Below, in pieces: positions 8,345 to 17,384 of a stretch of DNA of 64,000 nucleotides. Source of the stretch: an uncultured Clostridia bacterium (GTDB lineage Bacteria; Bacillota; Clostridia; TANB77; CAG-508); NCBI GenBank assembly GCA_947632035.1, contig CANRNR010000001.1:81812-145811 (forward strand), in the 5' to 3' direction. The notes beneath the pieces are model-generated. The model saw nothing but the letters and a program-made list of their open reading frames with translations. It was not told the DNA's origin and ran no database searches. Positions within the stretch are counted from its first letter, which is position 1. Each line of letters begins with the position of its first letter. The position numbers and the translations under genes were made by a program.

Positions 8345-10744
8345 TTAATTTTTAAATGAGATTGTTCCATTTGTATAAACCCACTCTTTTAATTCGTTGT
8401 TGTTTGATGGATTTAGCTCTTGTACTCCTTCATTTAACCAAGTTACAGCATCATTATCACTTAAACTATCTAAACCTACAGTACCATTAAAGTCTTTACC
8501 TTCAACAGCCTCAAGTCCACTTATTTTTAAATATTTTGATTTTGTTATTTGGGTATCTGAATGTCCATCTCCTCCAATTATACCCATAGTACTCTTTTTC
8601 AAATTAGAAGTTATATTTCCTGCATTAATTACTATATTATATACTCCTTCACAATCTCCAGCTATTCCACCTAGTCTAAGTGTACTAGTATCTGAGTCAG
8701 CATTTACTTGTACATTTCCTTTATTATATGCATTTTCCATAACTGCTTTATTATTATTGCTCTTTCCTACAATTCCTCCTATTTCTAATCTTTTACCCTT
8801 GGTAGTGCATGTTACATTTCCATAGTTTACAACATTTCTTAAATATGCATCACCTTCATTATATCCTGCTATTCCACCGATTTGACATCTTGATTCAACA
8901 TCAGTAATATCACTCTTTGCAAAATTAAATACTAATTCTTCTCCAGAAATTGCATTTAATACAGTAGAATTATTCTCTCCTGTAATGCCTCCTGTTTCAA
9001 ACTTTGAATAACTTGTAGTATTAAATGTAATGTTCAAATCATTAATCATTTTTCCATAATTTCTAGCATTTTTTATAAGTCCAGCATTGTTTCCAATTAC
9101 CCCTCCTGTATAGTAACGCATATCTCCACTTCCTGTTAGTTCTATATTATTTTTGCACTCTACTTGAGTATTTCCATTATTGGTAACATCTATTGTAGTC
9201 CCTATTCCGTCGCTTCCTTTGTAATTATATCCTGATATTCCTCCTACATAACATCTTAGACGTTTTGAGCTAATAATATTTTCATATTTAAGACTTGTTT
9301 GTTCATTATTAGTACAATTACTTATGCTTGCTTTATAATTATATCCTGTTATTCCTCCTATATATGTATATGCTTCATAAGATGACTTAATATTGTTGTA
9401 TTCGCTTATTGTTTGATTGTTGTTTGTGCAATTTGTTATATTTCCTCTATGACTTTGTCCTACTATTCCTCCTATATTTAGTTCAAAAGAATGTGAATAA
9501 TCTAAGTTGTTACATTTACTTAGTACTTGTGCATTGTTTACACAACCTTCTACATTCGATGTTTCTTCTGTATAACCCGCTATTCCTCCAATATAAAAAG
9601 TCATACCTGATGAAGAATCTACTTTAGTCGTTGTTTCATCACTTCCTATATACATATTAACATTTGCATAATTTTCGCAATTTGATACTGCTGTATTTTC
9701 TCTTGTCCTTGCAACTATTCCTCCGGTATATATTGTTAAGTTTGAACTGGTAAATTGTGTATTAGGATACTTTTCATTAATTTCTGTATAATTATAACAT
9801 TTTTTTATTGTGCCTTCATTATTTCCTACAATTCCTCCTACGTAGTCACTTTGTGATCCACCATTTTGTTTTAATGTCATTTTTTTATCTATAGTTATAC
9901 TTCCATTACTTGTACAAGATTCTATTGTTCCTTCATTGTTACCTATAATATTACCTACATAAAATGATGGCCATTCGTCAGTTATTGTTGTATTTTCCAA
10001 ATTTACATTTGTATTAAAATTACTTGTACAATTTTTAATTGTTCCAGAATTTTTACCTGCAAATATTCCTACTCTTATACTTAAACCTGTACCATTCGTG
10101 TTTATTGAACCAAATAGACTCAAATCTTGTAATTGTCCCTTATTTTCACCTAAAAGTCCATAATATGTTTTTTCTCCACTAATCTTAACATTTGAATATA
10201 TATTGCTAATTGAATAATTATTTCCTTTAAAAGTTCCTGAAAAATATCCATTAGGGAATTTTAAACCTGTATGACTTCTATCCATTAATTCTTCTTTTAG
10301 CCCTTTGATTTCATTATCTCCATTATAATCTTTAAACATTTCAGTTTTTGGATCTGCATATGATTTATCTTCTTCAACATCTAAATTTCTTGTTAATTCT
10401 ACTACTCTGTCTTTATAATGATTTGAATTGTTTATTTCATTTAAAAAGAATACTAAATCCTCTATTGACTCAATTTTATATGGATCATCTTCTGTTCCAG
10501 TACCATCTAGTTTTCCCGGTGTTTCATCAAGACCAATTACCCCAACTCTTTTAGCATAAATTTCTTCTATTCTTTCGTTATCTTTTTGATATGCTTCAAC
10601 TATTTTAATTATTGTTTTTAATTGGGCTTCTCGTGTTGAAGCCGCTGACATAAACAATCCTGTTAAAATGAATATAAAGCATAAAACAGTAACAGCAACA
10701 TAAACTGTCATTGAACCTCTTTGATTTTTATACAAATTTTTCAT
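8345..10744 (-). CDS. GLUG-repeat surface protein with pilin-like N-terminus
   Basis: A 799-residue protein. Residues 1-35 hold a short basic stretch and a membrane helix ('RGSMTVYVAVTVLCFIFIL') like Tad/TadE-type pseudopilins. Residues about 75-100 carry the 'GTGTEDDPYKIES' lead-in seen before GLUG domains. The rest is a long run of GLUG-like repeats, each with a 'GGIAGYN' or 'GGIVGNN' core after an 'NCTNN' or 'C.N' element, predicting a right-handed beta-solenoid outside the cell. No sortase signal is present, so it is probably held by the N-terminal helix. It is rich in Asn, Thr and Ser. GLUG repeats are best known in secreted adhesins and IgA proteases; no protease motif is seen here. The ligand is unknown. 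Confidence 0.75.
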   Translation of the reverse strand: MKNLYKNQRGSMTVYVAVTVLCFIFILTGLFMSAASTREAQLKTIIKIVEAYQKDNERIEEIYAKRVGVIGLDETPGKLDGTGTEDDPYKIESIEDLVFFLNEINNSNHYKDRVVELTRNLDVEEDKSYADPKTEMFKDYNGDNEIKGLKEELMDRSHTGLKFPNGYFSGTFKGNNYSISNIYSNVKISGEKTYYGLLGENKGQLQDLSLFGSINTNGTGLSIRVGIFAGKNSGTIKNCTSNFNTNVNLENTTITDEWPSFYVGNIIGNNEGTIESCTSNGSITIDKKMTLKQNGGSQSDYVGGIVGNNEGTIKKCYNYTEINEKYPNTQFTSSNLTIYTGGIVARTRENTAVSNCENYANVNMYIGSDETTTKVDSSSGMTFYIGGIAGYTEETSNVEGCVNNAQVLSKCNNLDYSHSFELNIGGIVGQSHRGNITNCTNNNQTISEYNNIKSSYEAYTYIGGITGYNYKASISNCTNNEQTSLKYENIISSKRLRCYVGGISGYNYKGSDGIGTTIDVTNNGNTQVECKNNIELTGSGDMRYYTGGVIGNNAGLIKNARNYGKMINDLNITFNTTSYSKFETGGITGENNSTVLNAISGEELVFNFAKSDITDVESRCQIGGIAGYNEGDAYLRNVVNYGNVTCTTKGKRLEIGGIVGKSNNNKAVMENAYNKGNVQVNADSDTSTLRLGGIAGDCEGVYNIVINAGNITSNLKKSTMGIIGGDGHSDTQITKSKYLKISGLEAVEGKDFNGTVGLDSLSDNDAVTWLNEGVQELNPSNNNELKEWVYTNGTISFKN

Positions 10745-10865
10745 CTGTATTTTTCTCCTTTTATTATTAAATTATAATAATTTTTATTAATATTTCATGT
10801 GTATATTTAATATATTTTTATAAGTATTATTTTATAATTTACTTAATTATATATTAATTGAAAAA

Positions 10866-12143
10866 TCATTTGCTGTCAATATTCTTAAGCCAATTTATTC
10901 TTTCCAATCTTAGGTATTTTGCAAACTCTGTTCCTTGCATTTCTTTAGTATTAGCATATTTTTCTAGAATAAATTTTCCATCAATTGAATTTAAGCATTT
11001 CTCACCTATTTTATCAAAATTTATACTGTTTAAGCTCTGACATAAATTTATTTCTCCTCTTGCCTTGTCGCATGCCACAACTATTTTTAAGCCTTCTAAA
11101 CCTAATATCGTTTTTGAAACTTCTTGAATAAAATCTACTTGTTTTGGTACAGTCATTTTTTCAAAAATTCCTGCTTTCATGTGCCATTTTGCAGCAGTTT
11201 TGCCACATTTTTCCCATGAATTTGGAACTCCTATTCTTCTTGATAAATCTGCTACTAATTTTACTCCTCTTTCATCATGTCCATAATGATGTGGTAACAT
11301 TTCTTTTGGAGTACTACCTTTTCCTAAGTCATGCACTAAACAGCTAAATCTAACTTCTAAATCATCTGTTAATTTTGAACTATTATCAACTACCATGAGT
11401 GTATGATTATAACTATCTCCTTCTGGATGATATTTTTCAGGTTGCACTTTTCCTATCAAATTATATATTTCCAAAAAGTGAACATCTAAAACTTCCGCTT
11501 TTTTTAATGTTTCAAAGAAAATTGAAGGTTTATTTGTTCCTAATGCTTTTTTAAATTCCGTAAATACTCTTTCTTTTGAAAGTGTGTTAAGTTCACTTTT
11601 TAATTTTTTCATACTTTTAAGTGTTTCTTTATCTACTGAAAATTCTAAACTTGCTGAAAACCTTGCTACTCTATATACCCTTAATGGATCTTCTATAAAT
11701 GCATCTGTTGTTTTTCTTAAAATTTTATTTTCTATATCTTTTCTACCATTAAATGGATCTATAATTTCTCCTGTTAAAACATCTTGTGCTATACTATTTA
11801 TAGTCAAATCTCTTCTTGCTAAATCTTCTTCTATTGTAATTTTTTCGTCAGTATCAAATTCAAAAGCTTTATGCCCTGCCCCTACTTTTCTTTCTTTTCT
11901 AGCAAGTGCAAATTCAACATTATCTATTATGAATACTGGAAAATCTTTACCCTGCACTTTAGCTTGTGGAAAAATTTTTTGAAATTTCTCTTTTGAAATT
12001 CCAGTAACGCAATAATCTTCGTCTATAACTGGTATTCCTAATAGTTTATTTCTAATTGCCCCTCCAACTAAATACAAAGTTCCACCATTCTCTTTTATTT
12101 TATATGCAATTTCTTTTATTTTTTCTTGCTTTATTTCTTGCAT
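10866..12143 (-). CDS. cca: CCA tRNA nucleotidyltransferase with HD domain
   Basis: A 425-residue class II CCA-adding enzyme that builds or repairs the tRNA 3' CCA. The head domain has 'LYLVGGAIRNKLLG', the catalytic 'DEDYCV' acidic pair and 'RRDLTINSIAQD'. The neck follows with 'DPLRVYRVARFSA'. The C-terminal half has an HD phosphohydrolase motif ('CLVHDLGKG', 'HHYGHDERG') as in E. coli-type Cca, so it may also have 2',3'-cyclic phosphodiesterase activity. The start ATG follows AGGAG with 6-nt spacing. It is followed by a 120-nt gap with no obvious feature and then the GLUG gene. Confidence 0.9.
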   Translation of the reverse strand: MQEIKQEKIKEIAYKIKENGGTLYLVGGAIRNKLLGIPVIDEDYCVTGISKEKFQKIFPQAKVQGKDFPVFIIDNVEFALARKERKVGAGHKAFEFDTDEKITIEEDLARRDLTINSIAQDVLTGEIIDPFNGRKDIENKILRKTTDAFIEDPLRVYRVARFSASLEFSVDKETLKSMKKLKSELNTLSKERVFTEFKKALGTNKPSIFFETLKKAEVLDVHFLEIYNLIGKVQPEKYHPEGDSYNHTLMVVDNSSKLTDDLEVRFSCLVHDLGKGSTPKEMLPHHYGHDERGVKLVADLSRRIGVPNSWEKCGKTAAKWHMKAGIFEKMTVPKQVDFIQEVSKTILGLEGLKIVVACDKARGEINLCQSLNSINFDKIGEKCLNSIDGKFILEKYANTKEMQGTEFAKYLRLERINWLKNIDSK

Positions 12144-12335
12144 AAATGCTCCTATTTTTATTTTTAAAATTTTTATAGTGCAAAATAAATTTTTAATTTG
12201 TTTTTATTTAATTTAAAATTTATATTCTTTTAAAAATATTATACCCTTTAAATATTTTTTTTACAAATCATTTTGCTAAAATATATTATAATAACGTTTT
12301 TTCTAAAAAGCAGTACAATAATTGATTTTAAAATA

Positions 12336-12455
12336 GCTGCGCAGCGTTCAAACGGAGCGTTAACGAAGTGCGTTTGGAGCAGTCTACATATACTGTGTAA
12401 TAAATTGCAAAATTTATTACACAATAAGACTGCGACAGCAAGGTGCTAAAAACAT
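12336..12455 (+). repeat. Structured non-coding element, copy 1
   Basis: The 470-nt gap between cca and the oxidoreductase operon holds a compact foldable segment: a GCTGCGCAGC palindrome; a hairpin closed by CAAACG (12349-12354) and CGTTTG (12371-12376); a stem GCAGTCT (12379-12385) / AGACTGC (12427-12433); and inside it a perfect 13-bp stem TGTGTAATAAATT / AATTTATTACACA (12394-12423). A second copy with the same architecture lies at 42268-42433 on the other strand. The flanks (AAGTGCGTTTG, GCGACAnCAAG) are conserved, while both inner stems differ in sequence but keep their pairing. The rest of the gap is AT-rich with nothing else recognisable. Confidence 0.65.
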
Positions 12456-12546
12456 AATATTTTTAGCTTTATAACTTTAAATTTCAATTGTTTACATTAA
12501 TTAAAATTTAATACTCAAAATCTTATAAAATGATTATTAAATTTTC

Positions 12547-12575
12547 TTGACATTAATATTATTTAAGAATAGAAT
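12547..12575 (+). promoter_or_regulatory. Sigma-A-type promoter for the por operon
   Basis: TTGACA at 12547-12552, 17-nt spacer, TAGAAT at 12570-12575, followed by AGGAGG before the first gene. A near-consensus housekeeping promoter. Confidence 0.8.
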
Positions 12576-12611
12576 TAAGATGTTAAATTTAAGAAGGAGG
12601 AAGGTCTACAT

Positions 12612-13193
12612 ATGGATAATTTAATTGAAATTAGATGGCATGGTAGAGGTGGTCAAGGTGCTAAAACAGCTTCACTTTTATTAGCAGATGCTGCTTTTAA
12701 TACTGGTAAATATATTCAAGGTTTCCCTGAATATGGTCCTGAAAGAATGGGTGCCCCTATTACTGCTTACAATCGTATTAGCAATGAGCCAATTCGTATT
12801 CATAGTAATATCTATGAACCAGATTATGTTGTTGTCGTTGACGATACTTTACTTGAATCTGTTGATGTAACAGCAGGTCTAAAAGAAAGTGGTGCAATTG
12901 TTATTAATACTACAAAAGGAAAAGAAGAAATTGAAAAACTATTACCTAATTACAAAGGTTCTATTTACACAATAGATGCTAGAAAAATATCTATTGAAGC
13001 TCTTGGAAAGTATTTTCCAAATACACCTATGCTTGCTGCAATTGTAAAAGTAGCTAATGTTATGGATGAAAAAGATTTCTTAGAAGATATGAAAGGTTCT
13101 TTTGCACATAAATTTGCAAAGAAACCTGAAGTTATAGAAGGAAATATGAAAGCATTAGAGCTTGCTCTAAGTCAAATTCAAAAAGTAAAATAA
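12612..13193 (+). CDS. porG: 2-oxoacid:ferredoxin oxidoreductase, gamma subunit
   Basis: The 193-residue gamma subunit of a four-subunit pyruvate (or related 2-oxoacid) ferredoxin oxidoreductase, which oxidatively decarboxylates the oxoacid to acyl-CoA and reduces ferredoxin in the cytosol. Family motifs include 'IRWHGRGGQGAKTAS' at residues 7-21 and 'QGFPEYGPERMGAP'. It is the first gene after the promoter and precedes the delta, alpha and beta subunits in the order typical of split PFOR/VOR operons. Substrate (pyruvate versus branched-chain oxoacid) cannot be decided from this subunit. Confidence 0.9.
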   Translation: MDNLIEIRWHGRGGQGAKTASLLLADAAFNTGKYIQGFPEYGPERMGAPITAYNRISNEPIRIHSNIYEPDYVVVVDDTLLESVDVTAGLKESGAIVINTTKGKEEIEKLLPNYKGSIYTIDARKISIEALGKYFPNTPMLAAIVKVANVMDEKDFLEDMKGSFAHKFAKKPEVIEGNMKALELALSQIQKVK

Positions 13194-13278
13194 GACCTAA
13201 AGCTTTCTGCTTCATTTTGGTATAAAAAATATTAGGTCATAATTTTAGGTATATTGTTAAATAAGAAAGGAGCTAAAT

Positions 13279-13581
13279 ATGTCAACAAATATTGATAAAA
13301 ATACACCTGCATCAGAAATGACTATTGGTGGTAATATTTATAAATCTGGTAATGCTTTAGAGTTTAAAACTGGTGACTGGAGAAGTGTTAAACCTGTTTA
13401 TATTAGTGAAAAATGTAAACAATGTGGTCTATGTTTTCCTGTTTGCCCAGAAGATGCTATTCCAGTAAATAAAGAAGGAAATCGTGAAGATTTTAATTTT
13501 GATTATTGCAAAGGATGTGGCGTTTGCGCAAAAGTATGTCCTTTTAATGCAATTGAAATGGTAGATGAAGGAGGTAACTAA
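13279..13581 (+). CDS. porD: 2-oxoacid:ferredoxin oxidoreductase, delta subunit
   Basis: A 100-residue ferredoxin-like delta subunit with two [4Fe-4S] motifs: 'CKQCGLCFPVCP' at about residue 45 and 'CKGCGVCAKVCP' at about residue 76. It passes electrons from the thiamine-diphosphate site to external ferredoxin. The start ATG follows AAAGGAG. The stop is 2 nt before the alpha-subunit start, so translation is probably coupled. An 85-nt spacer separates it from porG. Confidence 0.92.
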   Translation: MSTNIDKNTPASEMTIGGNIYKSGNALEFKTGDWRSVKPVYISEKCKQCGLCFPVCPEDAIPVNKEGNREDFNFDYCKGCGVCAKVCPFNAIEMVDEGGN

Positions 13582-13583
13582 AT

Positions 13584-14765
13584 ATGGGAATTAGAGAAAG
13601 ATTAAGTGGAAATGAAGCAGTAGCTTATGGAATGAGACAAATTAATCCTGATGTTGTAGCAGCTTTCCCTATTACACCTTCTACAGAAATTCCTCAATAT
13701 TTTTCTACTTTCGTTAGTAACGGAACAGTAGATACTGAGTTTGTAGCTGTAGAAAGTGAACATAGTGCTATGAGTGCTTGTATTGGTGCAGAAGCAGCTG
13801 GAGCTCGTGCTATGACTGCAACTTCTGCTAATGGTTTATCTTATATGTGGGAAATGATTTACATTGCTTCAAGTTTAAGGCTTCCAATTGTAATGAACTT
13901 AGTAAACCGTGCAGTATCAGGACCTTTAAATATTCACAATGACCATTCAGATGCAATGGGTGTTCGTGATAGTGGTTGGATTATGCTATTTTCAGAAAAC
14001 AACCAAGAGGCTTATGATAATTTGATAATGGCTCATCGTATAGCTGAGCATAAAGATGTTCTATTACCTTTGATGATATGTCAAGATGGTTTTATTACAT
14101 CACATTCTATTGAAAATATAGAACTTATTGAAGATGAAAAAGTAAAAGAATTTGTAGGAAAATATACTCCTGAGCATTACTTATTAAATGATAAAGAGCC
14201 AATCGCAATTGGACCTTTAGATGTTCAAACTTATTTATTTGAGCATAAATATCAACAAGCTGAAGCTATGAGAAATGCTAAAAGAGTAATCAAAGAAGTT
14301 GCAGAAGATTTTGAAAAAATGACTGGAAGAAAATACTCTTTCTTTGAAGAATATAAAATGGAAGATGCAGAAATTGCAGTTGTTTGTATGAACTCTACTG
14401 CAGGAACTACAAAAACTGTTGTAGATTCTTTAAGAGAAAAAGGTGTTAAGGCTGGTATGGTTAAAATTCGTATGTTTAGACCATTCCCTGCTGAGGAATT
14501 AGCTGAAGCACTTGGCAATTTAAAAGCTTTAGCTGTTATGGATAAATCAGATTCATTAAATGGTGCAGGTGGTGCATTATTTGAAGATGTTGTTTCTGGT
14601 ATGTATACAGCTAAAAAGCAAGTACCAACAGTTAGCTATGTATATGGTATTGGTGGTAGAGATACTACATCTAAAGATATTGAAGAAGTATATAGCTATT
14701 TACAAGAAGTTGCAAAAACAGGAAATATTGATAACCCTTATCGTTATGTAGGATTAAGAAAATAG
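13584..14765 (+). CDS. porA: 2-oxoacid:ferredoxin oxidoreductase, alpha subunit
   Basis: The 393-residue alpha subunit. 'GNEAVAYGMRQINPDVVAAFPITPSTEI' region near residue 10 is the pyrimidine-binding domain entry, 'EHSAMSACIGAEAAGARAMTATSANG' follows, and 'RAVSGPLNIHNDHSDAM' resembles the pyruvate-type enzymes. A C-terminal transketolase-like domain carries 'MVKIRMFRPFPAEE'. Length and architecture match four-subunit PorA. It sits tightly between porD and porB, whose start follows 15 nt after its stop with its own AAAGGAG. No in-frame CGG occurs here. Confidence 0.92.
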   Translation: MGIRERLSGNEAVAYGMRQINPDVVAAFPITPSTEIPQYFSTFVSNGTVDTEFVAVESEHSAMSACIGAEAAGARAMTATSANGLSYMWEMIYIASSLRLPIVMNLVNRAVSGPLNIHNDHSDAMGVRDSGWIMLFSENNQEAYDNLIMAHRIAEHKDVLLPLMICQDGFITSHSIENIELIEDEKVKEFVGKYTPEHYLLNDKEPIAIGPLDVQTYLFEHKYQQAEAMRNAKRVIKEVAEDFEKMTGRKYSFFEEYKMEDAEIAVVCMNSTAGTTKTVVDSLREKGVKAGMVKIRMFRPFPAEELAEALGNLKALAVMDKSDSLNGAGGALFEDVVSGMYTAKKQVPTVSYVYGIGGRDTTSKDIEEVYSYLQEVAKTGNIDNPYRYVGLRK

Positions 14766-14780
14766 AAAGGAGAAATTAAA

Positions 14781-15734
14781 ATGGCATATAATTTAAAAGA
14801 AGTAATGGCAAATAAGCCATCTAGATTAACTGCTGGTCATAGAATGTGTGCTGGTTGTGGTGCCCCACCTATCGCAAGAATGGTATTAAGAGCTCTAAAA
14901 CCAGAAGACCATGCTGTAATTTGTAATGCTACTGGTTGTATGGAGGTTTCTACTTTCATATATCCATACACAGCTTGGACTGATTCATATATTCATACTG
15001 CATTTGAAAATGCTGCTTCTACATGTTCTGGTGCTGAAGCTGCTTACAAATCTATGAAAAAGCAAGGAAAATTACCTCAAGATAAAACTACAAAATTCAT
15101 CACATTTGGTGGTGATGGTGGTACATATGATATAGGTATTCAAGCTCTTTCTGGTGCTATGGAAAGAGGTCATGATATGGTTTATGTATGTTATGATAAT
15201 GGTGCTTATATGAATACTGGTATTCAACGTTCTTCTGCAACACCTAAGTTTGCAGATACAACTACATCACCTGCTGGTAAAGTAATTCCAGGAAAAATGC
15301 AATCAAGAAAAGATTTAACAGAAGTTATGGCATCACATCATTTACCTTATGTTGCACAAACTATTGCATATATGAATTTTAAAGATTTATATGAAAAATC
15401 TGAAAAAGCAATTTATACTGAAGGTCCATGTTTCTTAAATGTGTTATCACCTTGTCCTAGAGGATGGGGATACCCTACTGATATGCTAATGGAAATGAAT
15501 AGATTAGCTGTTGAAACTTGTTATTGGCCTTTATATGAAATTGAAAATGGTAAATATAAAATTAACTATAAACCAGCTAATAAATTACCTATTGAAGAAT
15601 TCTTAAAACCTCAAAAGAGATTTAAGCATATGTTTGCTCCAGGAAACGAATGGATGATAGAAGAATTCCAAAAAGAAGTTGACAAACGTTGGGAAGCACT
15701 TTTGAAGTTAGAAGAAATGAGTAATAAAGAATAA
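14781..15734 (+). CDS. porB: 2-oxoacid:ferredoxin oxidoreductase, beta subunit
   Basis: The 317-residue beta subunit, binding thiamine diphosphate. It has the Cys pair 'RMCAGCGAPP' near residue 22 and the later 'SPCPRGWGYP', which supply [4Fe-4S] ligands, plus the ThDP motif 'FGGDGGTYDIGIQ' and 'YDNGAYMNTGIQRS'. The last feature is strongly pyruvate-like. The gene ends the operon and is followed by a hairpin terminator. Confidence 0.93.
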   Translation: MAYNLKEVMANKPSRLTAGHRMCAGCGAPPIARMVLRALKPEDHAVICNATGCMEVSTFIYPYTAWTDSYIHTAFENAASTCSGAEAAYKSMKKQGKLPQDKTTKFITFGGDGGTYDIGIQALSGAMERGHDMVYVCYDNGAYMNTGIQRSSATPKFADTTTSPAGKVIPGKMQSRKDLTEVMASHHLPYVAQTIAYMNFKDLYEKSEKAIYTEGPCFLNVLSPCPRGWGYPTDMLMEMNRLAVETCYWPLYEIENGKYKINYKPANKLPIEEFLKPQKRFKHMFAPGNEWMIEEFQKEVDKRWEALLKLEEMSNKE

Positions 15735-15740
15735 TATAAG

Positions 15741-15770
15741 AAAAAGATTCTACAATGTAGAGTCTTTTTT
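15741..15770 (+). terminator. Terminator of the por operon
   Basis: AAAAGATTCTAC / GTAGAGTCTTTT stem with a 3-nt loop and a T-run, starting 7 nt after the porB stop. Confidence 0.85.
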
Positions 15771-15820
15771 ATTATTCTTATAGAATATGATAATTATTTT
15801 ATTGTGTTTAACATAATTTG

Positions 15821-15849
15821 TTTACTTATTTTGAGTTTTGTGTTATAAT
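15821..15849 (+). promoter_or_regulatory. Promoter for the 93-residue small gene
   Basis: TATAAT at 15844-15849 with a weaker TTTACT 17 nt upstream, about 35 nt before the start codon of the small gene at 15884. Confidence 0.55.
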
Positions 15850-15883
15850 ATATGTATTACTTCTTGAAAGGAGCGATACAACA

Positions 15884-16165
15884 ATGACAACGATGTATAA
15901 CATCGGTCATACGATTGCCACATTGCAAGAGATGACTACTAGCATAGCCGACTGTGGAAAAATAGCGCAGGAAGTCGATTTGTTGGAAGAATTCCATCGG
16001 AATTTTTCTAGCGTAAACTCTCCTACTCCTCCAGAGCATTTAGTATTAAAGCTTGAAAAGGAATACCCCAGAGAGTTGATCGAAAATGGTCTCAGAATCA
16101 TCGGTTATCTGACCCCTGCTGATCCAAGGTCCCTTCATTCATTCAATATTTTTTTAAGACATTGA
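15884..16165 (+). CDS. Small protein of unknown function, own promoter and terminator
   Basis: A 93-residue soluble protein; I do not recognise it. I chose the ATG after AAAGGAG (about 10-nt spacing) rather than an upstream in-frame ATG with no ribosome-binding site. It is more GC-rich than its neighbours and uses CTC, CCC, GCG and an in-frame CGG (CAT-CGG-AAT) that reads as Arg; a +1 shift there would end the protein 6 codons later. It is a free-standing unit, with a promoter before and a strong hairpin after, between two chromosomal operons. This looks like a recently acquired single-gene insert. Confidence 0.6.
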   Translation: MTTMYNIGHTIATLQEMTTSIADCGKIAQEVDLLEEFHRNFSSVNSPTPPEHLVLKLEKEYPRELIENGLRIIGYLTPADPRSLHSFNIFLRH

Positions 16166-16214
16166 TGAATGATGATCATCTTAAGCATTCTTATAATGGC
16201 ATTCGCACATTTTT

Positions 16215-16247
16215 GATGAGGTTGGTTTTTCCAGCCTTATCTTTTTT
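16215..16247 (+). terminator. Terminator after the 93-residue small gene
   Basis: GATGAGGTTGG / CCAGCCTTATC stem (two wobble pairs), 5-nt T loop, then a run of T. Confidence 0.8.
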
Positions 16248-16376
16248 TGCTTTTGCTAACCATATATATACGGGAAATGCTCTAAATTATAGTTTTTTTA
16301 CTCATTTATAAAACTTGTTTTATAAATTGATAATTTTTTACAACTAATATATTATATAGGCAAGGAGGGGAAAATT

Positions 16377-17027
16377 ATGAATAAAAATTTTTTAAATAAT
16401 CTTATCAAATTATTAGTTACTATTATAGTTCTTATAGTTATAATTTTTATTATAAAAATTATTTACAATGCAATTATTTTAAATAAGTTATCAAATTTAG
16501 CTAAAGAAAAATTTAATAGTACTAACTATTCTTACAACATTAAACTTCATGGTAAAGAATCTATAGGAGAAACAAATGCTTATGTAAAAGATAGCAAGTA
16601 CTTAGTTCAGTCATATGCTTCAATAAATGGAGATGAACAAAGATTAATTGGATATGGTGATGAACAAGACACTATTTCTATAATGGAAAATAATAATACT
16701 AGAGAAGCTACTATAAATGGAAAAAATACTTCTAATTTAACAATTGCTGCAAATAAATCTACAATAGAAGAAATGTATGATTCATTTTACCTACATAAAT
16801 GGACAGACTTCGGTACTATTTTATCATGTAAAATTTCATCAGAAAAGTTAAATGATAAGAACTGCTATTTTATACAGTTTGATGATATAAAACTTTGGAT
16901 TGAAAAAGATACTGGAATAGTTATGAGAAGTATTCATTTAGATAGTGTTTCTGATTATTCATTTAGTTTTAATGATGTAACTGATAATCAAATTGTTAAA
17001 CCAGATATTTCAGATTTTAATATATAA
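16377..17027 (+). CDS. Membrane-anchored protein of unknown function
   Basis: A 216-residue protein with one N-terminal membrane helix (about residues 10-32, very Ile/Val-rich) and an extracytoplasmic beta-rich domain of about 180 residues. Pattern and size recall LolA/GerS-like folds ('YSYNIKLHGKESIGETNAYVK', later 'CYFIQFDDIKLWIEKDTG'), much like the protein at 3492-4193, but I cannot confirm the family. The start ATG follows AAGGAGGGG. It is a single-gene unit closed by a hairpin at 17050-17080. Confidence 0.6.
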   Translation: MNKNFLNNLIKLLVTIIVLIVIIFIIKIIYNAIILNKLSNLAKEKFNSTNYSYNIKLHGKESIGETNAYVKDSKYLVQSYASINGDEQRLIGYGDEQDTISIMENNNTREATINGKNTSNLTIAANKSTIEEMYDSFYLHKWTDFGTILSCKISSEKLNDKNCYFIQFDDIKLWIEKDTGIVMRSIHLDSVSDYSFSFNDVTDNQIVKPDISDFNI

Positions 17028-17049
17028 TAGTAATTTTTGAAAAAAATAT

Positions 17050-17080
17050 AAGTCCAATTATTAGTTAGATAATTGGACTT
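17050..17080 (+). terminator. Bidirectional terminator between convergent genes
   Basis: AAGTCCAATTAT / ATAATTGGACTT perfect 12-bp stem with a 7-nt loop, T-rich on the plus-strand side. It lies between the plus-strand gene ending at 17027 and the minus-strand ferredoxin gene. Confidence 0.8.
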
Positions 17081-17108
17081 ATTATTTTTATTTTATAAAA
17101 ATATGTAT

Positions 17109-17279
17109 TTATTCTGCTTCTGGTGCTCCAACTGGACAAATTCCAGCACATGTTCCACAACTTAGACAAGCATCTTGGTTTATTTCATATTTTCCTTCAC
17201 CTTGTGTAATACAAGATACAGGGCAACTTGCTGCACATGCTCCACAAGCAATACATTTATCTGTAATTTTATATGCCAT
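17109..17279 (-). CDS. 2[4Fe-4S] ferredoxin
   Basis: A 56-residue clostridial-type ferredoxin carrying two cluster motifs, 'CIACGACAASCP' and 'CLSCGTCAGICP'. It is a soluble low-potential electron carrier, the expected partner of the oxidoreductase encoded at 12.6-15.7 kb. The ATG preceded by GGTGG is used as start; a frame 7 codons longer has no better ribosome-binding site. It lies downstream of the PSP1/holB genes on the same strand with about 105 nt between. Confidence 0.95.
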   Translation of the reverse strand: MAYKITDKCIACGACAASCPVSCITQGEGKYEINQDACLSCGTCAGICPVGAPEAE

Positions 17280-17384
17280 TTTTATTTCACCACCTTTCAA
17301 TGCTACATATATTGTTTAATTTATTATATTGTTTATTTCATTGCATTATACTATTTATATTATTATATTACTTATCTGCTTTAT